From positions 124,001-188,000 of the forward strand of contig JBCBCN010000004.1 of the NCBI GenBank assembly GCA_038530555.1: DNA of 64,000 nt. The letters are read 5' to 3'. A model generated the notes under the pieces. It had not been told where the DNA came from. It worked only from the letters and a program-made list of their open reading frames with translations, and made no database searches. Both the position numbers and the translations under genes were made by a program. The stretch comes from HKCCE3408 sp038530555 (GTDB lineage Bacteria > Pseudomonadota > Alphaproteobacteria > Rhodobacterales > Rhodobacteraceae). Below are positions 41,700-49,768 of the stretch, piece by piece; the stretch's first letter is position 1, and the number at the start of each line of letters is the position of its first letter.

Positions 41700-42336
41700 A
41701 GTTCTTATCCTCAAACGGGCAGAGGTCCTCGATCGGGCACTCCACGCAGGCTGGTTTTCGCGCCTTGCAGATATACCGCCCGTGCAGGATGAGCCAGTGA
41801 TGGGCGTGGAGCTGAAATTCTGCCGGCACATTGTCCTCGACCGCGCGTTCAACTGCGACGACGTCCTTGCCCGGCGCGATCCCCGTGCGGTTGCCCACGC
41901 GAAACACATGCGTGTCGACCGCCTGAGCTGGAAAGCCCCACCACATGTTAAGAACGACATTGGCCGTCTTGCGCCCCACCCCGGGCAACGCCTCCAGCGC
42001 CGCGCGAGAGGACGGCACCGCCCCGCCATGCTGCTCGACCAGGATCCGGCTCAGCTTCATGACGTTCTTGGCCTTGTTGCGGTAAAGCCCGATCGACTTG
42101 ATATGCTCGATAAGCGCCTCTTCGCCCAGGTCCAACATGTCCTGGGGTGTTGAGACGATCCGGAACAGCCGCTCGGTCGCGCGATTGACACCCTTGTCGG
42201 TGGCCTGCGCGCTCAGCGCCACAGCCACCAAAAGCGTATAGGCATTGGTGTGATTGAGCTCGCCCTTGGGCTCGGCTTCGCGGGCCTGAAACCGCGCGAA
42301 AATTTCGTGGATCTTTTGATAGTCGAGCGCCTTCAT
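41692..42336 (-). CDS. nth: Endonuclease III
   Basis: 214 residues from the ATG at 42336. Bifunctional DNA glycosylase/AP lyase for oxidised pyrimidines. The helix-hairpin-helix LPGVGRKTANVVLN supplies the catalytic Lys, followed by the Asp in AVDTHVFRVGNR, and the C-terminal [4Fe-4S] cluster ligands C-x6-C-x2-C-x5-C (CKARKPACVECPIEDLC). Cotranscribed with the PfkB gene. Confidence 0.95.
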   Translation of the reverse strand: MKALDYQKIHEIFARFQAREAEPKGELNHTNAYTLLVAVALSAQATDKGVNRATERLFRIVSTPQDMLDLGEEALIEHIKSIGLYRNKAKNVMKLSRILVEQHGGAVPSSRAALEALPGVGRKTANVVLNMWWGFPAQAVDTHVFRVGNRTGIAPGKDVVAVERAVEDNVPAEFQLHAHHWLILHGRYICKARKPACVECPIEDLCPFEDKNYG

Positions 42337-42442
42337 CCTACCCCAAACCTCTGGACCCGATGACACCGCGCGTTTTGCACAGCTTTCGGGTCGCCGCACC
42401 GTGACTTGCCCTGTAGCGTTGGAAGCTAGAACGGAGGGTCCG

Positions 42443-43354
42443 ATGACCAAGCTTAGCCCCGCAGATTTCAATGGCTCGGAAAGTGCCTACCACTACCATG
42501 TCGTGCGCCGCGCGCTCGATCTCATCGACGCAGCCCCCGCACCCGGTCCCTCGTTAGAAACCTTGGCGGCAGGACTAGGCCTCAGCCCCGGCCATCTTCA
42601 GCGCGTATTCTCAGCCTGGGTCGGGGTCAGCCCCAAGCGCTTTCAGCAATACCTGACGCTCGACCATGCCAAACGCCTGCTGGCCCAGCGCCACACGATG
42701 CTCGAGACGGCGGCCGCCTCAGGCCTGTCGGGCGGCGGTCGGCTGCACGATCTGTTCCTGCGCTGGGAGGCGATGAGCCCGGGAGACTACGCACGCGCCG
42801 GTGAGGGTCTGAACATCCGTGAAGGTTGGTTCGACAGCCCCTTCGGCCCCGCCCTCATCATGGCGACCGATCGCGGCATCTGCGGCATCGGCTTTGGCGC
42901 CGAGATGGGGCGTGAAGCGACAGAGGCCGACCTGCACAGCCGCTGGCCAAAGGCGACATATGTGCATAATTCCAACAGCTTACAGGATCTTGTTGATCCG
43001 CTTTTCACAGGCAGCGGCGAAAGCCATCTGCACCTGATCGGCGCGCCCTTTCAGATCAAGGTATGGGAGGCGCTTTTGGCGATCCCCTCGGGCCATGTGA
43101 CCACCTATTCCGATCTCGCCCGGGTCGCGGGCCATCCCCGCGCCGTGCGCGCCGTGGGCACGGCTGTTGGGCGCAACCCGATCTCCTGGCTGATCCCCTG
43201 CCACCGCGCGCTGCGCAAATCCGGCGCGCTCGGCGGCTATCACTGGGGCCTGCCGGTCAAACGCGCGCTTTTGGCCTGGGAGAGCGCGGCGCTCGATGCT
43301 GTCCAGCCCCTCGAAGACGTCGAGGGCGCTCAGCGGGAATTCGCCGGAATGTGA
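42443..43354 (+). CDS. Ada-like AraC/methylated-DNA-cysteine methyltransferase, without the N-terminal zinc domain
   Basis: 303 residues from the ATG at 42443. An AraC-type HTH (36-119; LAAGLGLSPGHLQRVFSAWVGVSPKRFQ) is followed by an O6-alkylguanine methyltransferase domain with IPCHR (251-255, acceptor Cys253) and RAVGTAVGRNP. The zinc-binding N-terminal domain that activates E. coli Ada is absent, so induction by phosphotriester methylation is not expected. Divergent from nth, giving a DNA-repair pair. Confidence 0.9.
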   Translation: MTKLSPADFNGSESAYHYHVVRRALDLIDAAPAPGPSLETLAAGLGLSPGHLQRVFSAWVGVSPKRFQQYLTLDHAKRLLAQRHTMLETAAASGLSGGGRLHDLFLRWEAMSPGDYARAGEGLNIREGWFDSPFGPALIMATDRGICGIGFGAEMGREATEADLHSRWPKATYVHNSNSLQDLVDPLFTGSGESHLHLIGAPFQIKVWEALLAIPSGHVTTYSDLARVAGHPRAVRAVGTAVGRNPISWLIPCHRALRKSGALGGYHWGLPVKRALLAWESAALDAVQPLEDVEGAQREFAGM

Positions 43355-43371
43355 TCGCCTAGTCGCGGCCC

Positions 43372-43405
43372 GCCCCGCTTTCCCCGTGCAAGGGCCAAGC
43401 GGGGC
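43372..43405 (+). terminator. Hairpin after the Ada-like gene
   Basis: GCCCCGCTT (43372-43380) pairs with AAGCGGGGC (43397-43405) across a 16-nt loop that can itself pair partly (CCCC/GGGG). It follows the stop by 17 nt and leads into TGTTAT. Probable terminator. Confidence 0.6.
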
Positions 43406-43471
43406 TGTTATCGCATAACGCAGCAGAACGGGGCTAATCCCGCGACCCAGAGGCTATCGAAAGGACATCGC

Positions 43472-44113
43472 ATGACTATTCTCGCGCGCAAATCCGCGCT
43501 GACCGCCGGTTTGGTGACGCTCAGCCTTACCCTCAGCGCTTGCGTCAATTCCACCGGCACCCAAGGCGAGCCCAACCGCACGCTCATTGGTGCAGGTCTC
43601 GGCGCCCTGGTTGGCGCGGCGGTGGACGATGACAACCGGGCGCGCGGCGCCATTGTCGGGGCCGCCTTGGGCGGCGGCGCGGGCGCGCTGCTGGACCAAC
43701 AGGCCCGCGACCTGCGCGCGGCCATGTCGAACGACGACGTGATCATCACCAATACCGGCGAAGAGCTGCGCGTGGTCTTGCCCGAAGGGATCCTGTTTGA
43801 TTTCGACAGCGCCGCCGTCAGGGCCGAGTTGCAAGGCGATATCCGCGCGCTTGCCCGCAATGCGCAAAGCTATCCCAACACCACCTTGGCCGTGATCGGG
43901 CATACCGACAATGCAGGCTCGGACAGCTACAACTTCGATCTGTCCACCCGCCGCGCCCAAGCCGTGGCCGGTATCATCCTCGAGGAAGGCGTGTCGCCGG
44001 GCCGCGTGCGCTCGCTTGGCCGAGGTGAGACCCAGCCCATCGCGTCCAACGACACTGCCGCAGGCCGGGCGCAGAACCGCCGCGTCGAGATCATCATCAC
44101 GCCCACCGGCTAA
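43472..44113 (+). CDS. OmpA-family lipoprotein with glycine-zipper segment
   Basis: 213 residues. Signal peptide with lipobox LSAC gives a lipidated Cys. A glycine zipper follows (LIGAGLGALVGAAVDDDNRARGAIVGAALGGGAGALL region). The C-terminal OmpA domain has FDFDSAAV, VIGHTDNAGSDSYNFDLSTRRAQAV and GRAQNRRVEI, binding peptidoglycan. Same layout as YiaD and related outer-membrane lipoproteins. Probably anchors the outer membrane to the wall. Single gene. Confidence 0.9.
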   Translation: MTILARKSALTAGLVTLSLTLSACVNSTGTQGEPNRTLIGAGLGALVGAAVDDDNRARGAIVGAALGGGAGALLDQQARDLRAAMSNDDVIITNTGEELRVVLPEGILFDFDSAAVRAELQGDIRALARNAQSYPNTTLAVIGHTDNAGSDSYNFDLSTRRAQAVAGIILEEGVSPGRVRSLGRGETQPIASNDTAAGRAQNRRVEIIITPTG

Positions 44114-44154
44114 GCGAACCGCCCCCGTCTAGCGGCGGCCGCCAAACTAGACAC

Positions 44155-44193
44155 CCCTCCCGATTGGTCATAATCTCTCACCAATCGGGAGGG
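44155..44193. promoter_or_regulatory. Perfect 14-bp inverted repeat covering the ribosome-binding site of the FadR-type gene
   Basis: Arms at 44155-44168 (CCCTCCCGATTGGT) and 44180-44193 (ACCAATCGGGAGGG) are perfectly complementary with an 11-nt spacer. The right arm ends in GGGAGGG, the Shine-Dalgarno 4 nt before the ATG at 44198. As DNA the inner TTGGT/ACCAA part resembles a GntR-family operator, suiting autoregulation; as RNA it would hide the ribosome-binding site. Confidence 0.7.
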
Positions 44194-44197
44194 ATGC

Positions 44198-44965
44198 ATG
44201 CCATTTCAGCGCATCGAAGCGGAAAAGCTGTCGCAATCCATCGTTCGACAGATCGAAGAGCTCATCTTGCGCGGCATCCTGCGCCCCGGGGAGCGCCTCC
44301 CGTCCGAACGGGAATTGTCCGAGCGCTTGGGTGTCTCCCGCCCCTCCCTCCGCGACGCGATTTCCGACCTGCAAGAGCGGGGCTTGCTGAGCACCAAGGC
44401 GGGCGCTGGGATCTTTGTGGCCGATGTTCTCGGCAGCGCGTTTTCCCCGGCGCTCATCAAGCTGTTCGCGGCCCATGACGAGGCGGTTTTCGACTACATC
44501 GCCTTCCGCCGGGACCTCGAGGGGCTCGCGGCGGAGCGGGCCGCGATGGCCGCCTCGGACACTGATCTCAAAGTGATCGCGGCGATCTTCAACAAGATGG
44601 AAGCGGCCCACAAAAAGCGCGACCCGGCCGATGAGGCGGAGCTCGACGCGCAGTTCCACCTCGCCATCATTGAGGCCAGCCACAACGTCATTATGCTGCA
44701 TATGATGCGCTCGATGTTCGATCTGCTGCGCGGGGGCGTGTTCTACAACCGCCAGGCGCTGTTTCGGAACAAGACCACGCGCGATCACCTGCTCGAACAG
44801 CACCGCGCGATCCATCTGGCGGTGCAGGCGCGAGATGGGGGCCGGGCGCGGGCCGCTGTCCTCGATCATCTGGGCTATGTCGAGGACTCGCTCAGGGTCG
44901 AACAGCGCGGGCGGCGCAACGAAGAGCTGTCCCGCCGCCGCTATGAGCATGAAACGGCGCGCTAG
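44198..44965 (+). CDS. GntR-family regulator, FadR subfamily (FCD domain)
   Basis: 255 residues. The N-terminal winged helix contains ILRPGERLPSERELSERLGVSRPSLRDAISDLQERGLL, the GntR signature. The helical FCD ligand-binding domain follows (about 95-235), with YIAFRRDLEGLAAERAA, ELDAQFHLAIIEASHN and EQHRAIHLAVQARDGGRARAAVLDHL; its Asp/His positions normally bind a metal and a carboxylate. It is convergent (3-nt gap) with an enolase-superfamily enzyme, a plausible target. The ligand is unknown. ATG 44198 is in frame; ATG 44194 is not. Confidence 0.87.
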   Translation: MPFQRIEAEKLSQSIVRQIEELILRGILRPGERLPSERELSERLGVSRPSLRDAISDLQERGLLSTKAGAGIFVADVLGSAFSPALIKLFAAHDEAVFDYIAFRRDLEGLAAERAAMAASDTDLKVIAAIFNKMEAAHKKRDPADEAELDAQFHLAIIEASHNVIMLHMMRSMFDLLRGGVFYNRQALFRNKTTRDHLLEQHRAIHLAVQARDGGRARAAVLDHLGYVEDSLRVEQRGRRNEELSRRRYEHETAR

Positions 44966-44968
44966 CGC

Positions 44969-46192
44969 TTAATCGACCGAGCCACCGCCAAAGGCATTGC
45001 CGTTCTGCCAATCGCAAGGCGCCTCCTGCATCTCCAGATGCAGCCTGTCAGTGTTGAGCGGATGGGCGGCGGCGATATCGTCATTGAGCTCGATCCCCAA
45101 GCCAGGGCCACGCGGCGCCTCGACAAAGCCCCCCTCGACGCGGGGGCGTCCGCGGATCAGGGCCTCGTGGAACTCGGTCTCGATGGCCTCGACCATCAGA
45201 TAGTTGGGGCAGGACACGGCCAGATGCACATTCGCCGCCCATTCCACCGGCCCGGCATAGAGATGCGGCGCGATCTGGCCGCTATGGGCCTGGGCCAGGA
45301 TCGCCAGGCGCTTGCCCTCCCAGATGCCACCGAGACGGCCAAGGGCGGGCTGCACGATGCCCACTGCACCATGAGCCAGCAGCGGCAGGAATTCCTTCGC
45401 GGTGCAAAGCCGCTCACCGGTGGCGATGGGCACGGGCTGGCCTCGTGCAACCCGAGCCATCCCCGCCGGATCATCAGGCGGGATCGGCTCCTCGAACCAG
45501 AGCGGGTCATGGGGCGCGATGGCCCGACCCAGCCGCGTGGCGCCGGGCACCGAAAACTGACCATGGGTGCCGAAGAGCAGATCTGCCCGGTCGCCCACGG
45601 CCTCGCGGATCGCCTTGCAGAACGCCACGGACGTCGAGATATCCGACATTGCCGGCATATGCCCGCCGCGCAAAGTATAGGGCCCGGCCGGGTCGAATTT
45701 CACCGCCGTCCAGCCCTCCTCGACCAGGGCCAAAGCCGCCTCTGCCGCCATATCGGCATTGATCCAGAACTCCGGCAGCGGATGCTGCGCCTGCGGGTAG
45801 AGGTAGCTATAGGCGCGCAGGCGGTCGTTCATCTGCCCGCCAAGCAGCGCCCAAACCGGCCGCTCGCGCGCTTTGCCTAGGATGTCCCAACAGGCCATCT
45901 CAAGCCCAGCAAAGGCGCCCATGACGGTCGGATCGGGGCGCTGGGTGAAGCCCGAGGATTGCACCCGGCGGCTCATCAACTCGATATTTTCCGGGCTCTC
46001 GCCCTCCATATGGCGGGTGAAGACGTCCGAGATCACCGCGCCCATCGCTTCAGGCCCGACGGCGGAGGCATAAACCTCCCCGAGCCCGGTTATTCCACAT
46101 GCGGTCGTCAGCCGGACAATCTGCCAATAGCGCCCGCCCCAGCCCGGCGGCGGCGGAGAGGTGACGATGACCTCAAGATCTCTGAGCTTCAT
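44969..46192 (-). CDS. Enolase-superfamily (mandelate racemase/MLE-like) enzyme
   Basis: 407 residues from the ATG at 46192 (GGGGGAG upstream). The N-terminal capping domain ends near FAGLEMACWDILGKARERPVWALLGG. The barrel has WTAVKFDPAGPY, LLFGTHGQFS, LWFEEPIPPDD and IATGERLCT, the last two giving the Glu metal ligands. It resembles acid-sugar dehydratases such as galactonate dehydratase, but the usual Asp-x-His after the third strand reads GTHGQ. Probably acts on a sugar acid or its lactone; substrate unknown. Convergent with a FadR-type regulator. Confidence 0.78.
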   Translation of the reverse strand: MKLRDLEVIVTSPPPPGWGGRYWQIVRLTTACGITGLGEVYASAVGPEAMGAVISDVFTRHMEGESPENIELMSRRVQSSGFTQRPDPTVMGAFAGLEMACWDILGKARERPVWALLGGQMNDRLRAYSYLYPQAQHPLPEFWINADMAAEAALALVEEGWTAVKFDPAGPYTLRGGHMPAMSDISTSVAFCKAIREAVGDRADLLFGTHGQFSVPGATRLGRAIAPHDPLWFEEPIPPDDPAGMARVARGQPVPIATGERLCTAKEFLPLLAHGAVGIVQPALGRLGGIWEGKRLAILAQAHSGQIAPHLYAGPVEWAANVHLAVSCPNYLMVEAIETEFHEALIRGRPRVEGGFVEAPRGPGLGIELNDDIAAAHPLNTDRLHLEMQEAPCDWQNGNAFGGGSVD

Positions 46193-46362
46193 AGAGGCTC
46201 CCCCCATGCCGTATCACCGTTGCAGCCCGCGCGCGATCCAGGCCTGCTCAGCGACAAGACCACGTCGCGCCCCGCTCTGCCAGTCCGGGTTTCGGCCCGC
46301 AATTGCTTTCCCCGCCCACTCGGGTATCAAATCAAGGCGCAGCAATCGGGGAAGGGGCAGCG

Positions 46363-46974
46363 ATGGCGAACGTGATGGTGATCTACGCGCATCCCGGCCA
46401 GCGTTTCAGCCATGCGGGTCGCGTCATGGCCCAGGCAGCGCGCGGCGTCGACGGTCTCACCTTCGTTGATCTCTACGACGAATACCCCCGCCATGACATC
46501 GACGTCGCCCAGGAACAGGAACGCCTGCTCGCCCATGACGTGATCGTCTTTCAGTTCCCGCTTTACTGGTATTCTACTCCGAGCCTCCTGAAAGAGTGGC
46601 AGGACCTCGTTTTGCAATACGGCTTTGCCTATGGCAGCGAGGGGAAGGCTCTGGCGGGCAAAACCATGGCGCTGGCCATCACCACGGGCGGGCCAGAGGA
46701 TGCCTATGCCCCGGGCGGGTACAACAACCATGAGCTTCGCGCCTTCCTGATGCCGCTGCAACAAACAGCCGCGCTCTGCCAGATGCACTTTACCGATCCG
46801 TTCGTCCTTTATGGCGCGCTAGCCGCTCAGAAAAACCCCGAGCTCGCCAAGACCCATGCTGCGGCCTATGCGCGCTTTCTGACCGCGATCCGGGACGACA
46901 CCGCCGCGCTCAAAGACACCGGGGGCGTGCGCAAAGCCGAAGACTATCCAGCTCAAACGAAAGCCCAAGCATGA
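46363..46974 (+). CDS. KefF-like NAD(P)H quinone oxidoreductase (flavodoxin fold)
   Basis: 203 residues from the ATG at 46363. MVIYAHPGQRFSHAGRVM, HDVIVFQFPLYWYSTPSLLKEWQD, YGFAYGSEGKALAGKT and TTGGPEDAYAPGGYNNH are the blocks of the KefF/KefG-NQO1 family, which binds FMN/FAD. In E. coli KefF is the ancillary subunit needed for full KefC activity and also reduces quinones. Its stop overlaps the KefC-like start (ATGA), supporting the same pairing here. Confidence 0.87.
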   Translation: MANVMVIYAHPGQRFSHAGRVMAQAARGVDGLTFVDLYDEYPRHDIDVAQEQERLLAHDVIVFQFPLYWYSTPSLLKEWQDLVLQYGFAYGSEGKALAGKTMALAITTGGPEDAYAPGGYNNHELRAFLMPLQQTAALCQMHFTDPFVLYGALAAQKNPELAKTHAAAYARFLTAIRDDTAALKDTGGVRKAEDYPAQTKAQA

Positions 46975-48911
46975 CCGATTTTCTCGTCCTGGCCTTCATT
47001 TTCCTGCTGGCCGGTGTGATTTCGGTACCCATTGCGACCCGGCTGGGGCTTGGCTCGGTGCTCGGCTATCTGATCGCCGGCATTCTGATCGGCCCGCTTT
47101 TGTCCGCCCTCGGCGTGGATGTGATCTCGATCCAGCATTTCGCCGAATTTGGCGTGGTGATGATGCTGTTCCTGGTGGGGCTAGAGCTTGAGCCCAAGAT
47201 GCTCTGGGCGATGCGTTCAAAGCTGCTGGGCCTCGGCGGTCTCCAAGTGGTCGCGACCGCGCTCTTGGTGGCGGCGGGTGCGATGGCGCTGGGTCAGCCT
47301 TGGACCATCGCTTTGGCCATCGGCATGGTCCTGTCGCTGTCTTCCACGGCGATTGTGCTGCAAAGCCTCAACGAAAAGGGTCTGATGCGCTCTGATGGTG
47401 GGCAGTCGAGCTTTTCGGTGCTTTTGTTCCAAGACATCGCGGTGATCCCGATGCTGGCTTTCATCCCGCTTTTGGCGATGCCTGAGCTGATGGATATGGG
47501 CGCCGATCTCGCGCATGGGGAAGCGGGCCGTGGCGGTGATGGTCACGGAGATGGGCACAGCGATGATGGGCACGGCATGTCAATCAGCCTGGTCGACGGT
47601 CTTGGCGGCTGGCAACGCGCGCTAGTGACGTTTGCCGCCATCGGCTTGGTGATCGTTGCGGGCAACTATCTCACACGGCCGGTCTTTCGCTTCATCGCCA
47701 TGGCCGGCCTGCGGGAGCTTTTCGTGGCCACCGCGCTTCTCTTTGTCGTGGGCATCGCGCTGCTGATGACGGCGGTGGGCCTGTCGCCCGCGCTTGGCAC
47801 GTTCCTGGCGGGTGTCGTTTTGGCCACCAGCGAATACCGCCATGAGCTTGAAAGCGATATCGATCCGTTTCGCGGCCTGCTTCTGGGGCTGTTCTTCATC
47901 ACCGTAGGGGCGGCCATCGACTTTGAGCTTCTGCTAGGCAGTGTTTGGACAGTCCTCGGTCTCACCGTTGGCCTTGTCGCGCTGAAGGCGCTGGTTCTCC
48001 TTGCGCTGGCGATCATCTTCAAGGTCCAGGGCGCGGATCGTTGGCTCTTTGCCCTGGCCCTGGCGCAGGCCGGTGAGTTCGGCTTTGTGCTGCTGTCTTT
48101 CACCACCGCGAACCAGGTGATCCCGCAATCGGTGGCCGACATTTTGCTGTTGGTCGTGGCGTTGTCGATGCTCGTCACGCCCCTTCTGTTCATCCTCTAT
48201 GAACGGGTGATCGCGCCGAAATACGCTGAGGCTCAACAGCAGGAGGCCGATGAGATCGATGAGCCCGGCGATATCATAATTGCCGGTCACGGGCGCCTGG
48301 GCGGCATCGTCAACCGCATGCTGCGCGCGGCGGGCTTTACGCCGACCGTGCTCGATTTCAGCGCCTCACAGCTCGATATGCTGCGCCCCTTCGGCTTCAA
48401 GATCTTCTTTGGCGATGCCACGCGCGCCGATCTGCTGCACGCCGCAGGGATCGAACGGGCGAAGCTTTTGATCATCGCGATCGACGGCAAGGACGACATC
48501 AATCGCCTCGTGCACTACATGCGCCAGCATCACCCCGAGGTTCCGATCATCGCCCGCGCGGTCGACCGGCAGCATGTCTACGACCTCTACGCCGCAGGTG
48601 TGCGCGAGATCATCCGCGAGACCTTTGACAGTGCGGTGCGCATGGGACGCACGGCCTATGAGACGCTCGGGATGCATGCCTTTGAGGCCGAGCTTTTGGC
48701 CCGCAAATTCGCCGAGGATGACCGGCATATCTTGCGCGTTATGGCTGAGCTCTATGACCCCGAGATCCCCGTGGGCGAAAACAAAGCCTATGTTGAGAAA
48801 TCCAAAGAGCTGATGGAAGAGCGTGAGGCGCAGATCTTTGGTAAGGGCGATGCCTTCGCCGTGAAGAAGAACACCGGATGGCTTCCGCCCGGCCGGAAAG
48901 CTGAGGAGTAA
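46971..48911 (+). CDS. KefB/KefC-like potassium/proton antiporter with His-rich loop
   Basis: 646 residues: a CPA2 membrane domain of about 12 helices (1-410; LFLVGLELEPKMLW, LSLSSTAIVLQSL, LLFQDIAVIPML), then a RCK/TrkA-N domain (about 430-570; IIAGHGRLGGIVNRML, GDATRADLLHAAGI). Residues 182-202 form an extra-membrane loop rich in His, Gly and Asp (HGEAGRGGDGHGDGHSDDGH) not typical of E. coli KefC. It should exchange K+ for H+ during electrophile stress. Translationally coupled to the KefF-like gene. Confidence 0.9.
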   Translation: MTDFLVLAFIFLLAGVISVPIATRLGLGSVLGYLIAGILIGPLLSALGVDVISIQHFAEFGVVMMLFLVGLELEPKMLWAMRSKLLGLGGLQVVATALLVAAGAMALGQPWTIALAIGMVLSLSSTAIVLQSLNEKGLMRSDGGQSSFSVLLFQDIAVIPMLAFIPLLAMPELMDMGADLAHGEAGRGGDGHGDGHSDDGHGMSISLVDGLGGWQRALVTFAAIGLVIVAGNYLTRPVFRFIAMAGLRELFVATALLFVVGIALLMTAVGLSPALGTFLAGVVLATSEYRHELESDIDPFRGLLLGLFFITVGAAIDFELLLGSVWTVLGLTVGLVALKALVLLALAIIFKVQGADRWLFALALAQAGEFGFVLLSFTTANQVIPQSVADILLLVVALSMLVTPLLFILYERVIAPKYAEAQQQEADEIDEPGDIIIAGHGRLGGIVNRMLRAAGFTPTVLDFSASQLDMLRPFGFKIFFGDATRADLLHAAGIERAKLLIIAIDGKDDINRLVHYMRQHHPEVPIIARAVDRQHVYDLYAAGVREIIRETFDSAVRMGRTAYETLGMHAFEAELLARKFAEDDRHILRVMAELYDPEIPVGENKAYVEKSKELMEEREAQIFGKGDAFAVKKNTGWLPPGRKAEE

Positions 48912-48964
48912 GGCGGCGCACTCTGACCGCTTGCCTGGCCCGGCATTCCGGGGGACAAAGGCGC

Positions 48965-49768
48965 ATGTATGCCCTGCCCCGCCCCCCCGATCTGCACATC
49001 CATTGGCGCCAAGACGGTGATCCAGACGGATTGCCAGTGGTCTTTGCCAATTCGCTCGGCACCGATCTGAGGCTTTGGGACAAGGTGGTGGCGCGGATGC
49101 CGCAGGGCTTGCGCCTCATCCGCTATGACAAGCGCGGGCATGGCCTGTCCTCGGCTCCGCCGGGGCCCTACGCGATGGCAGACCTGCGCCGCGATCTCGA
49201 AGCCCTCATGGACCATCTCGAGCTGCGCGATTGCGTGCTGGTCGGGTTGTCGATCGGGGGGATGATCGCGCAAGATCTGGCGGCCGGCAGGCTCGATCTG
49301 GTGCGCGCGCTTGTTCTGTCGAACACAGCGCCCAAGATCGGCACGACCGAGCTTTGGGAGACGCGGATCGCTGAGGTCAACAGCGAAGGCACGGCAAGCA
49401 TGGCGCCGGGCATTATGGAGCGGTGGTTTTCCAAAGCATTCCGTGAAACCGAGGAATGCGCGCTGTGGCAGCAGATGGTCGCAGCAACCCCCGATCACGG
49501 CTATGCCGGATGCTGCGCCGCCATCGCCGAGACAGACCTTTATGAGCAGACCTCCACCCTGCGATTGCCAACCCTGGTGATCGGCGGCTCGGAGGACGGC
49601 TCCACCCCGCCCGATCTGACGGGGGAACTCGCGAGCCTCATCCCGGGCGCGACCCACGCCCTGATCCGCGGCGCGGGCCACCTGCCCTGCGTTGAGGCGC
49701 CAGACGTGTATGTCGAGCATCTGACAGGCTTTCTGGCCGGGCTAGGCCTTTTGGACCCGGCATCTTGA
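48965..49768 (+). CDS. pcaD: 3-oxoadipate enol-lactonase (PcaD-like alpha/beta hydrolase)
   Basis: 267 residues of the alpha/beta-hydrolase fold. FANSLGTDLRLWDKV is the oxyanion region of PcaD-type proteins, VGLSIGGMIAQDLA holds the nucleophile Ser, and GAGHLPCVEAPD the catalytic His. PcaD hydrolyses beta-ketoadipate enol-lactone in protocatechuate breakdown. No other pca genes are visible, so the substrate is less certain. Stop overlaps the next start. Confidence 0.72.
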   Translation: MYALPRPPDLHIHWRQDGDPDGLPVVFANSLGTDLRLWDKVVARMPQGLRLIRYDKRGHGLSSAPPGPYAMADLRRDLEALMDHLELRDCVLVGLSIGGMIAQDLAAGRLDLVRALVLSNTAPKIGTTELWETRIAEVNSEGTASMAPGIMERWFSKAFRETEECALWQQMVAATPDHGYAGCCAAIAETDLYEQTSTLRLPTLVIGGSEDGSTPPDLTGELASLIPGATHALIRGAGHLPCVEAPDVYVEHLTGFLAGLGLLDPAS

